This document shows, in pieces, positions 13,301-26,565 of a DNA stretch of 64,000 nt; within the stretch, counting starts at the first letter, position 1, and every line of letters begins with the position of its first letter. The notes below the pieces were generated by a model. That model was not told the origin of the DNA. It saw only the letters and a list, made by a program, of their open reading frames with translations, and did not search any database. Source of the DNA: Micrasema longulum (taxonomy: Eukaryota; Arthropoda; Insecta; Trichoptera; Brachycentridae); assembly GCA_022494885.1 (NCBI GenBank), contig JAGVSM010002756.1, positions 19,246-83,245 on the forward strand, read 5' to 3'. Made by a program: the position numbers and the translations under genes.

Positions 13301-16300
13301 CATTGGGATCTTCCTGGATTCATTTATTTTTAGCAAATAATATATATTAACAATTTGTTTGAAATAACTACAGTATCTCAATTAGTGCGGACACAAAAGA
13401 TATTTTTTATATTAAAAAGAAATATTAGCGTTCTTATAATTTACTCAAATATTTCAATTTTGGTGACTATTTTCAACGAGTTGTAAATAACGCACTATTA
13501 AAGAATGGAAATCAAGTTGGGGCAGAGTGGGATTCAAACCTCGGACCTCTGATCCGTGAGTCTGCAACACTAGCCACAGGACCACAACCCGATTGGTCAC
13601 TTAAAATACTGTGGTGATTTCAAACATAATAGTTAATAATATATTGTGGGCTCAATGCTATAACTAGATTGTAAATTCAAAATCAGCATTTTTAGGTTAT
13701 CCACTAAAAACACATCTCTGTATCTTCCTTCATGAATGCTACAAATATACAAGTTGTACATTCAAATCATATTATGATGACTTCACATTTTGTTTATTTA
13801 TACGCCCTACAGGCTTTTACATTTATTAGCAATACATTCAAGTGTAACATAAGTATATAAATTAAGTTAAAAGTAAGAATAACATGAGAAAGACTAAAAG
13901 AAACAATAATAAGTTAAAAATAAGGAAATACACCGGCATATATATTATTATAGAGATACATAAAAAAAATAAAGAAACATTTAGTAAATAAAGAATAATA
14001 TTATTAAGTTTTACATAAATTAATTTATAGCCATATTGAGCCCATAATATGATTTAAAATTGATAATCACAAAGTTAGTTCATTGTATTGATTGAGTCCA
14101 TTGCGGGTGAATTAAAATCTCATATTAAAGGTGGAATAAGCTCATTATATTACAAATCTGCAGTCAATATAATTCAAAAACCTTTTATTTTCTGGTTCTT
14201 TATGTACAAAACATCCATGTTGAGTAAAAAATAATAGGTAAAAACCTCGTAGAGTTAAAACTTTGAATATGAAAATTTGATCATTTTGTTTGTTGGTTCA
14301 CTTCACCGTAATGGGCTCAGTTATTTTAATGACTCATTTAAAAATGAGTAGGCGAGTAATTAAAAAATGTGTTAGTAAATTCATAAAAGATTCATTAAAC
14401 GGTTAGTCCTCCGCTAGTCTGTAAAGAATAATTTGTTTCAATGCTGATATTCAGTTTGCTCCCGGGATGATGGTGGGGGAGGTGGCTCCCCTACCTTCCC
14501 AACCCCCCGCCCTCCATACTCAGGTATCCCCACCCCTCTTCTACTTTCTCTTTTAACACTCCGTATTCATAGTCACCAACTGGTCCGATACAACACTGAA
14601 TATACATCAAGGATGCTTAAATCAAAGGAATATGTTTGTAACAATTACAAAAAAGATCTGCAGACCCTTCCGGGCCAATAAAATTATTATACTTTAGAAA
14701 ACTGGCAAGTATTTAATAGCATTTTAATTAAGACTTTAAATTTTGAAAAAAATATGCTTAAAATCAGAGACTTAGGCTGGGAATAGACGTCGAATAGTCT
14801 AATCCGACTGTTGGAAGGCATTCACGCCATGAATCTGTTGAAACTGTGCATACACATGTAACAGGGCATGTTACTTTTCAAAGTCAAATTTTTCTAATAA
14901 CTGTAGAATCTATTTTATCGTTTTATCAAATATGAGCGTCGTAACCAGTACGCTTACTCATACCGGAGCTCCAGCCGATCAGAACTCTTCTAGAGCTCCG
15001 GTATGAGCAAGCGTACTGGTTGAAATGCTCATCTTCGATAAAATAGATGCTATATTTATTAGAAAAGTTATTCTTCGAAAAGTAACAGCTAACATGACTT
15101 GTTACACACATCGGATCCGACAATCAGATCCGACATCCAACTAGAAAACGTTGCCCGAGCTTCGCCGATTTTATTACTGATTCGATTGTCTGAAGGTGCG
15201 CGGTTTCTACTTTTACATAGAAGTTAATCACATCAGATTTTTTCCTATTTGTCAGTTTGCAAATCTACTTACTTTAAAATTATCACAAATTTTCCCTCTG
15301 CAGGTATAGAAAGTCTCATGCGTGACAATTGTGTCTTGTTTTGTAAGGGATAGTGAAGTAGTTTGGTATATTTCAAATAGAAATGATTTTCCATGGACCT
15401 TCTTAAACTTAAGGGATGAATACGATAGCGGTGTTTCTTCTTTTGCGTAAACAAATATACAATCGCTAAAAGTTCTGTGGTATCTGTGTTCACTTTCGCA
15501 AATTTTTGTTCATATTGTACACAACTAGAACACTAAGTGTTTTGCTAGACAGATCAGACATGAGAATCTGATGGGTTATTTTTTTTTCTTTCGGATCCGG
15601 TGGTCTGATCAGACAATCAAAGCAAAATCTGACATTTATTCATAGCTTAAAGGAGTTTATTCTGTAATTTCTCTCGAACATGTTTCGAATCAAAACAAGT
15701 CAGATTTTATTGGCTTTCAAAGCTGGTGTATTAACATCCTTTATGCTCGCGTTGGAAGGAAATCTTGTATGGAGCGTGGTGTACATTCGTATGATACCCA
15801 ACGCAAATCATTTGAAATGATTTTAGTACCATATTCTATTTATTTAAACGTCCCCTTGATACATATTGACAATGGACCCGGTGGGATTATCGATTTGGTG
15901 AATATTTATTTAGTAATCAATGTTGTTTTTTCTCAGTTTCGGTTTTATACTTAACAAATATTTAAGGGACACTAAACTAATGTATACTTTTTAAAATAAA
16001 AATCTGTGTTTATTTAGCTGATGATGCAATTATTAAGTACAATATATAATGTCTCATTTATATTGCTGATTATGAACTAGGTGGACGTACATACATTTTA
16101 ATTACATATTTTATAGGCGAAACTTACACAATCTTGTGTATGCAGAAATTGTTATTTTGCATCTATGGTCGGTAATTTATATCTGTTATTTTAAACATTT
16201 ACTTAATTCATTAATTATATTTATGCCATAATGTCATTCTGTAAAAGTATAATTATGTAGATGTTCATCTAGTTCTTGATGTGCTATATATTGACAAATA

Positions 16301-19300
16301 TTTAAAATTGACAAACTGTAAAAGATAATGAATTTTGTAAGTTTTTTTATGTAGCCAATTAGACACAGCACTCACATAAAAGGGAAATATCACTCACTAC
16401 GAATACCGATAAAAATATTAGAAATGGATTTAGAAAAATTAATTGTATTTTCAAAATCAATATGAATATTCTGAAGAAATGTTTTTATACATAACTTTAG
16501 AAATTATAAAAATATATGTCGTTAGAAAAACGCGACATGTCTGGTATTGATAATTGTGATGTCAAGATTTGTGATGATGTTCTATAAAAATTTACATGTT
16601 TGCGGGAATTCAAAATTACAAATTTTAAAATATTTTTAAAAATTTATAAGTATCAAAAAATTTTTTTTAATTGACAATATTTTATCAAATGTAAAAAAAA
16701 ACATGATATTTCCCTATTGTTTTGGTTATTTTTATGTTGGTATGATAGTAAGGTTTAGTTAAAATTTACATATGTTTTTTAATTTAACTTCTCAGTGAAA
16801 TTTGTTATTAATATTTTTAAGGGCTTATTAATAATGCACACACATGAATTTTATGTTGCTGTATTTTTGTTAAATGTTTAATCAAAATGTATTTAACCGA
16901 AATATTCTAGCTATAAGTTTTTAACTGTGTATATTGTCTGATTTCTGGCACAATTAGGTAACTACATTTTACTCGTGAGATATTGCACTTTTAAAGTAAA
17001 AAGCTCATCCCAAATCGACAATTGAAATAAAACTGCGAGCTGAATATTGTAAAATATTCTTTTTTTTTAATAAAGATTATTTGTCGCCATTTATGTAGAC
17101 ATCTCATTGTTCAAAAATGTGTAGTTACCAACTTGTGCCAGAAACCCGACGATATGTTCTAATATGTTTTCATTTGGTTTTTGATGTACTGTTTTACCAA
17201 TATTTTACCTGCAATATCAACTATGATTATGCATATATTATTAAAATTAAATTGATTGAATTTCATAACTGAACCAAAACTTGTCTCCTTCCATCAAAAT
17301 AGTTCTTTATCAGTAGATTGAACTGTAAATAGTGGAATATCAATATAGCCTCTTGGTGTAATGGTCTGAATGTTTAACTACCATGCATGAAAACCTGGGT
17401 TCGACTCCCAACAAAAGCGTCATGAAATATAGATGTGTATTTTTTCCCCGGTCCATCCTGCATCCAAAGCAATTGGTTGATCATCTTGCCTTGAATGATC
17501 AAGACACGCTGCAATTGGGATAATGCCATACCCACCATAATACGTTGCGTATAAAATAAGAGGACAAATATTATTAAACTTTAGGTGTAAAAATATATAT
17601 CCTAATATTATACGCTCCTATATAAAGGATTACAGCATATTTAGTAGCAGGCAATATACAAGATGTCGCAGCTTAATTGCTAATGTTTCTCTAGAAATCT
17701 CATAAAAATGGTGTATTATAGAATGCCCTGAACAACTCTGGAATGCTGCAGAACAGCCAATTAATGGGGGCGGGTAGCCTCCAGGGGGCTACACTACACA
17801 CGGCACAGGGTCCCATTATGGCTCTATCACAACCTCCCATCATGTCGCCACAGGTAAGATCGCCCTATCCTCGCTCACGTCTTCAATTCTTTCTTCCATT
17901 ATTTTATTTTTTAAATTTATTTGTTTTTCCCACTTATTTATTTATTTGTAATACATCATATCAGTGAGCAGTGAGCTCCCATATAGGGACAAAAATGCAA
18001 ATTCTAAGGAAATATTTGAATTTTTTACATTGAAATATTGAAAAAAATATTTCTTATCTTTAAAACAGTATTTTTGATGTAAATAATACATAAAATCCGT
18101 AAATAGATAAAAATGTAAAAAGATAGTTATGATCCATAAAAACAAAATACCATAAATATTTTGTCATTCCAATTTCACTGTAATCGAACTTTTAATAGGT
18201 TATTTTTTTTAATCCAGTACATGCATATAATATAAGAAATATAATTAAAGTTAATTATTGAGTACGTACATTGGTATTGTTTCAATAAATGTTGCCAATT
18301 CCCACTGGCCCATAGGCATTTTCCGATGTATCAGATGCATATATGTATCTGTAAATTGATTGCAATTAGTTTAAAAAGTAGAATGAATAATTGATTTTTA
18401 TTTGTGAATTAACGTCGCATATTCCTCGGCCTTCTCTTTAGTCCGGTCAGTAATCCATTTCAGAACCGGAGTGTTGAACCTGCTATGTAAGTTCTCCACA
18501 CTCTATAGTTTTGGCGTTAGTACCATTTATGATTTCCTTTTTCATTAATCCAGTTTTTATTTTTACCTTTGTTTATTAATGAGGTTGTGAGCTGTTTGAA
18601 CTGCATGTCCAACAGGTAACAGGCTTTCGGGAGTAACACCGAAGTAACATTCACACCGACCTCTGTTTTTGTATCTTATATTAATAATTGTAGACAAGAA
18701 GAAATGTAGGTGCCCCCTCCCCCCACAATACTGCGGTTGAAGCCACCGATGACAGTCCTAACAGCTGTGACCAGGGAGTTAAGTCCGAAGCTAATAGGTG
18801 GACAGACTCCCACCGATCCTTCTCTCCCCTTCAGAGATTTAGCTTTATGGTAACAATACACACAGAATTACTATAGGTTGATCGTCATAAGAACATGTAT
18901 GGAAAGAGATAGAAAAGGCAGACGCCAGACGGTCAACAAACAAAATAATCACCGTGCAAATTTAGAGACAACATTAATATTCAAGTCCTTTTTGCTATCA
19001 CAATAGTTATTATAAATTAATTATCTGGTAGTTTCCTTATCGTTTTCCCTGACATACCATTTTAAAACAAAATATAATGACAACTGCAATCTGGTGGGAC
19101 CTTCCTTCTCTTTCTGCGCATCTTCTCACGGCAGTTGGGCTAAAAATGAATTATTTAATTGTATGATGGCGTATTAAATATTTGCTCGATAGATGAGCCA
19201 GACGGGCTTGGCCTCGCCGCAGGGAACACTCCAGCCTCCACAGAACCCCATGAATGTACTCGGGCAGCAGACACAAGCCGTCATGTCGCCTCTCCAGTCT

Positions 19301-22300
19301 CCCGCTTCCTCTCCGGCCCAGTTGCAGCAGCTCAACCAGCAGATGCAGCAGCAAATGCAACAACAGCCCCAGCAATTGCAACAGCCGCAACAGCAAATGC
19401 AACAGTTGCAACCTCAACAGCAATTGCAACAACCTCAGTTGCAGCAAACGCAACAGCAGATGCAACAACCCCAGCAGCAGCTCCAGCAGCCTAATCAGCA
19501 GTTGCAACAGCAACCTACTCAACAGCAGTTGCAACAGCCTAATCAACAACTGCAGCAAACAAACCAACAGCTGCAACAGCAATTGCAGCAACCTCAGCAA
19601 GTGCAGCAATTGCAACCGGTTCAACAGCAGCAGATGCAGCAACAACAGACCCAGTTGCAACCGATGATGTCACCGGACCATCAGCCAATAATGTCCCCCG
19701 CTCCTGCCACTACGAATGTGAAAATTGAATCAGATTCAAAGGTATTTTCCCAAACATTATACACTATTTTTAGTAATAATATTATTATTTAAAAATATAT
19801 ATTATTTAAATTTATTGCAACAGAGAGGGGAAAACATTATTGAGAAGAGAATATGGATGTCTAGGCATTTACATTTACCCTGTAAATGCTTAGACTTCCA
19901 TATTCCCTTCTCAATAATGTTTTTTCCTTTCTGTTGCAATAAATATGAATATCTCCCTAGGGAGAAAATCCAACCAGTCTGCAAGCATTTGTACATACTC
20001 AAATATTGTTGAATTAATTCCCTGGTAAAAGAAGAACTATAAAAAATTAAAAATTGTTTTCAGGCGTTACCTAGTAGGTGATTTGGTTCAACCGGATGAA
20101 TCTTACCCACACAATTAAGGTTTCAGCTCCTTTACTTCACAAAAGTCAACAGATGGAAGAGTTGAGGAAATGTGGATGTTTAAACATGGGCAGAATGGTG
20201 AATGTTACACAGTGTGTAAAGTGGCCACTTAAACCAGCCAATGACAGGTCATAAGCCCTGTAAATGTCTAGACTTCCATATTCCCTTCTCAATAATGTTT
20301 TCCCTCTCTGTTTCAATAAATTTCAACATAAATAACTCCCTAGGGAGGAAATCCAGCCAGTCTGCAAGCATTTGGACATACTCAAACATTAATGGTTATG
20401 ATAAAATTATAAATAAACTTATCAATGAAACTTATTGGTTTAGTTTTACTTTTTATTATTTTGACAAACGAGCGCTTTCGCCTAAGTAGGCATCTTCAAG
20501 ACTGGTGAATTGTTTACAACATTTACAGTTTTTATACTATTCTTAACATATTTTGGAGATAAGATCAAATAAGTATTTTAACAGGGAATATACTAACAGA
20601 ACATTATTTACAATGTACATTTAAAAATATCCTAATGATTTTTTTGGAAAATTGGATTTCTTAATTTAAAAAATAATTAAGATTAAAAATAGGTTTGGCC
20701 AACAAAACTATATGCACCAGACACGGACTAGGGAAGCGGCTGGATAGGGGAGAGGTAGGTGGGAAGGGATGCTAGTCTGAGACATTAAGGATTGTTTCCA
20801 TTTTTCAATAATAACAACAATTTTTTTTTCCATATTTAGTCTAACAAAAATTTACCATGTTCTTCTGAAGTTTCGCCATCTGGCCCTGAAACACCTCATT
20901 CTTTGTATTTGTTTTCTCCTTTATTCCCTCGATTGAACACAAATAGAAGGTGGTGTCGAAAATGCACACTTTCATGTACTTGACATTCCATTGTGAAGGC
21001 TTGTAATTACAAGGATGAAAGTAGGCTGAATGCTGTCGAAATGCGATCTCTCAGGCGAATCTGCGGTAAAACTATGTACGATAGATATACAAATGTCGAG
21101 ATCCGTACATTATGTAAGGGTGAGATAAGCATTATCTGAGAAAAGAAAGGAAAAGAGCTCTGCGTTGATTTGGACATGTCGAGCGAAAGAACGGCTATAA
21201 ATATTTACAGTGTGAATGTTGATGGATGCAGAAATAGAGGAAGACCGAGAAAGGCATGGCATAATCAAATCCAACAAATACTTAAAGATGGACATTTGAA
21301 AAGTCAAAATAATCAGCGCGCATGCATGAGAAGATGTATGAATGTAGAGGAAGCTAGATCTGTATCCTCTCTGCCTACCCTTATAGTGAAACGGCGTAAT
21401 AGTTTGTAGTTGTAAAAGTAAATACAATATCTTGTAGAGCAGAAATTTTTCTTTCGAATGACCTCTACCGTTTTGTTTTACTTTTGGTGTGCATTTTTCA
21501 ATCTGAAAAAAACCTAATACAATTATTTATTAGCATTGAACATTCAATCATCTTTATTTGAATGATTCATCTTTAGACAACTCTGCCCTTTATTTATGAT
21601 ACTATTTTACTCACGGTGTTCACTGTATTTAAGATTATCAGTATCGGACAGACCGTGTTGGAGCCCGGCCTCATAAGCTACGAGGTCCAGTCCATTAGTG
21701 ATACGATGAGTGGGCCCAACACCAACGCTAGCCAACCCGCCATGTCCATCCTCCACCTGCCCCTGACCACCTCCACCTCGGGTTCCGTGGTGGCCGGTGC
21801 GCCTATTGTCTCCATAGCGCAGTCACAGACCCAGACAAACACCACACCTTCCAGTGCGATGGGTAAATTAACACTAAATTGTATATTATTATTTACTGGC
21901 GGACCCGACAGACGTTGTCCTGCCCGTTGGTTTGCCGGCTATTAGCTGGTTCAGCAAACGTTTCGATATTCAAATTTTCGATAAACTGTATATTAAGTGA
22001 CATTTGACATTGAGTTTAATATTTAAATATTTTTGTTTTGTCATTGTGTGATTTTCTGTTGTCCAAAGCAAAATAAAAAAGAGTGCAATATCTCGTTATT
22101 TATTTATTTAAATGTACAATACATCACTACTGCCAATTACAATGTACATAGATTATATATGTAATTAGGTATCTAATAAACAATAGTAAACAGTGACGAA
22201 TAAGTCACTTGTACATATATATACATATATATATATACATAATTAGAGAAGAAGAGTCTAAAACTGGTAATCCCACCGTGGAAAAGATCCACATCTCTCG

Positions 22301-25300
22301 GTAGGCTGTTCAATAGACCAATCATTCTCCTCACAGGCATCAACAACGGTAAATTTGTCCTGCTTTCTGGAAGAACAAATGATCTGTGTTGCCTAGCTCT
22401 TAAATAGTTGCTCGGTACATATAATTTTATGAGCTCCGAAATGTTGGGATTGTAAATTAACCCGTTCAGAAGTTCAAAGGCCATCATAAGCGAGGCAATG
22501 CTCCTTCTGGCCCGTCTGGCTACAGCCTTATAAAATCAAACAATCTCTGCCAGCGCTGTTATTCCGAACGCTCTCGCGGCCGTAGAAAACAATTTTATAG
22601 CGCGTATTTAGTGTGTGAGTAATAATATTGGCTTTTCTTCTTGTTGTAAGGACGACAACAATGTTACGTGACGACAATGTTATGAGGTTACCAGTTAAAA
22701 GGCATTTAAGTGATATAAAAAACTAAATTTTAACGGCAAATTACTAATATTTGGTCAAAACGAACCGCTCACATGATAAATCTCACTTACAGATATGGAA
22801 AAGAAACCAGATGTCCTCAGTATATCCACCAGCACGTCTACTGTGTCCGGTGGGGATCTGGATCCGGGGCTGGAGAAGGTGGCGCGGGAGTTGTCGGTTA
22901 TGGTCAGCTCCAAGGTGGAGAATCCAGAGTCACTGACCAGCCCGCCCGGCCTCCCGGACAGCGGGAAGAAGACTGAAGCAGTAGCTAGCAACCAGGCGCA
23001 ATTCCAACAAGTCCAAGCTAACCTAAATGTCATGAATCACGTTCCGACATCCATAGGTAAATTAAATAGAGAGCTAGAGAAATTTTAATAGATCAAAAAG
23101 TTCTTATACTAAAAAAAGGAAATACGGATTTTTTATGTGTTTTTACTTATTTATTGTTTATTTGGATAACAAACAGCTACACTGCTATCATAAGCAAAAA
23201 GGCAGTTATTTGCTAAAGGTATTTATCAACTTTATGCTAATTTGAGAAAACTGTAAATTGTCATAAGTAATAACATAGTATGACCATGGTTTCTAAAGCA
23301 TAAAACCTGTGTGTGTCATACCTACACTGAGTTTTTGTTTTTGGATCTCTACATATTGTATTATTGCTTGAAAAACTTGAAAACATTATATTGTTATTTT
23401 GAAAATTTCTTGTAGAAAATTCATCAGCATCATTCCCTTTCCGTAGGGCACCGCATTGGTACACCAATTGCAGAGTATCTTGATCATTTTTGTTACATGA
23501 AGGTAAGATGATCAGTCTTACGTTCCAGGTGCCAGTCGTGGGACTGAAATATTCTGGTGTAAAAACACCTTTATAAATAAATATTTAATGTCAACCATGT
23601 CGGGAATGCGCTGGTCACTACACCACGAGGCCGACAAAGAACATTACCTCATTTTGTGATTTTTGAAAAAACTGCCTTTTTGCATATGATGGCAATAAAA
23701 ATATAATACAGGTAACCTCCGTTGATCACGACCCCGGTGAGTGCGGATTTGTCATAATGCGATATTTTTCGCAATGTAGTGACGTTATTATTCTTAGAGG
23801 TGGGGGTCAGTGCTATGCAAGCTACCGACGTCACTGCGACCTGTGAAGATCTATTGTGATCAAAGGAAACCAAAAATAATCTAAATGATAAAAAATTGTG
23901 GTAAAATTACAGTTGTAGGTAGGGATTTTCAATTGCCTGAGTCTACAGTGCGATCAATTGAAAAAAAAAGCGAGGAGAAGTTGTTTTTAAAGCAAGATCA
24001 AGCTTGCACTGCCTTAAAATTAAATTAAAATCAGCTGAAAAATATCCGAAAGAGTTCTGTGAAAAATCCTCCGTTGATCGCGAAATTTCGCTTATCGCGG
24101 CTATGTCCAGAACACATACCCCGCGATCGACCGGGGCTACCTGGATATAAAAAACAAAACAAATAAGCCAATTACAGGTTTTCACAAGTAACACCACAGT
24201 AAGATAATATTATATTCTCCAAGATAATAGTAATAAGCAGCGAACTCAATCCATAAGAATAAAATACATATTACTCAGAAAACAAACGCTGTGCACTATT
24301 ATGATTATTCCCAAATTCCATATTTGATGAGTAAATAAATGTGAATTTTGCCTATGAAGATGAAACAAGAGTATGAAGAAGAGCGTTATTTTTAAGAATT
24401 TTTGGAGAAATATTAAAAAAGCTTGGATAGTAATTCACCATCATCATTCCATGTCCGCTACCTAGTTGGAGCATATGGTGTCCACAAAGATCCTCCAGGC
24501 ATCTCTGTCGGCTGCCAGCTCCTGTGCATCCTCCCAAGTCAGGGTCGCGTCCCATAGTTCTGACATGAACTGCCGACGAACAGTTAGCAGTGGACGTCCA
24601 GGACCTCGAGAACCTGATGCCTCGTAAAGTAGCCAAGCGTGGTTAAGGCTCTCGGGAGGCATCCGCAGTACATGGCCAAGCCAACCGTATCGACTCCGCT
24701 CGATGACAGTTGTCACCGGACTTTGTTGCGTCCGTTCTTATTATGGATAGTAATTCAAGACAGATAATCGTTAGACTAAGTTGCTTCGCATAAGAGCACC
24801 GTTTTGGCAGCCCTCTTGAGTAAAGCAGATGGCCTTCATTGGAGAAGTGTCAAAGGTAACTTATATTATTTTTATTGCAGGTTTGCAGAACTCCAGTGTA
24901 TCAGATAAGCGTCTCCCTAAAGCTATGGTGAAGCCAAACATCTTGACTCATGTCATTGAAGGGTATGTCATACAGGAAGCATCGGAACCGTTTGCGGTAA
25001 GTGCATTAGCCATTGTATTTTACTAATTATTTCCTCTAAAATAAACCTGTCAATGTGAATTTTGCATAAATACTAAGGCCATTGACATTTCATGTTTACC
25101 TTTTTTTAAAAAAATTCAAAATGATAAATAAGATGCGACATAAAGAAATAAAATTGTTAAATCAAGGAACATCAAAATATAACTTTACTTTGGTAAAAAT
25201 ATGTACACACATTTTTCATAATTCCATTTTTTTCTCACGAGGCAAACAAAAATACTCGCTAATTGAAAATAATAAAGACAAAACATTAATAGTTTCACAA

Positions 25301-26516
25301 TATTCCAGGTGAACCGACCTTCGCGTGAATGGACAGCCGAACGGGAACAAACTGCACAAGAAAATAACAGAGATTTACCAGGTTCTCAAGACAGGGGTAA
25401 ATTTTAATATTTATTTTACTTATAATTATTCTTCATTATTATTGAAATTGAAAAGGATGTTTTTTTTTTTTTTTTTTAAAAAAAGAAATATTTGCGTTCT
25501 TATGATTTACCCAAATACTTAATTTTGAGGCCCATTTTCAATGAGTTGTAAATAACTCACTATTAGAAAATGGAATCAAGTTGGGGTATAGTGGGATTCG
25601 AACCACATACCTTTGGTCCGTGAGTCCGAGACACTAGCCACAGGACCACAACCCGATCAAATGATTAGAGTGTATTTATGATTTATTTAAACATGTTTCT
25701 GTAAATAGATCAAAACTACATTTCAGTCCTACATCATCTCAATATCCATAAAATCTTAAAATTATAACTTTATAGTCTTGTTTTTTTTATTTCGGTATCT
25801 ACATACACACTAGTTTAATTTTTCATAGTGAAATATTCTATTATTTTGGTACTTAGACTACATTTTCAGTTTCCACCTGATGGTTCTATATTATAAATTG
25901 GGTTGTGGTCCTGTGGCTAGTGTCTCGGACTCACGGACCACAGGTCCGTGGTTCGAAACTCACTCTATCCCAACTCGATTCCATTTTCTAATAGTGAGTT
26001 TTTTACAACTCGTTGAAAATGGCCCTCAAAATTTAATATTTGGGTTAATCATAAAAACGCAAATATTTAATTAAAAAAAAAAAAAAATTGATTTATGGTA
26101 CTGTTTGAATTTTAGGGAGAAAGATGAACATTGCATCTAATGCGGGCATCACCGGCGTCCAGAGAGTTATAGAAGACAAGTGCGAGTACTGTGGAAAGTC
26201 CCTGAAGAGGGCCAAGAGGTTCTGCAACAACACCTGTAGCCGGAGGCATGATGCCAGGTAATAGTTTAAACCAAAGCAGGTTTCTCTAAATGAGAATATG
26301 TCGATTTATGAAATATTTAAATAGAAAGATGCTAAATAAAAGATCGGGTTGTGGTCCTGTGGCTAGTGTCTCGGACTCACGGACCAAAGGTCTGTGGTTC
26401 GAATCCCACTATACCCCAACTTGATTCCATTTTCTAATAGTGAGTTATTTACAACTCGTTGAAAATGGCCCTCAAAATTAAATATTTGGGTAAATCATAA
26501 GAACGCAAATATTTCT

Positions 26517-26565
<49 letters not shown>

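Noticed and set aside
18441..18485. Possible small ph exon between TCTCTTTAG and GTAAGT
   Set aside because: In the phase required by the neighbouring exons it has an in-frame TAA.
19151..19660. Long Leu-rich frame opposite the ph Gln-rich exon
   Set aside because: It is the antisense shadow of CAG/CAA repeats; the same holds for the poly-Leu frame opposite 10265-10405.
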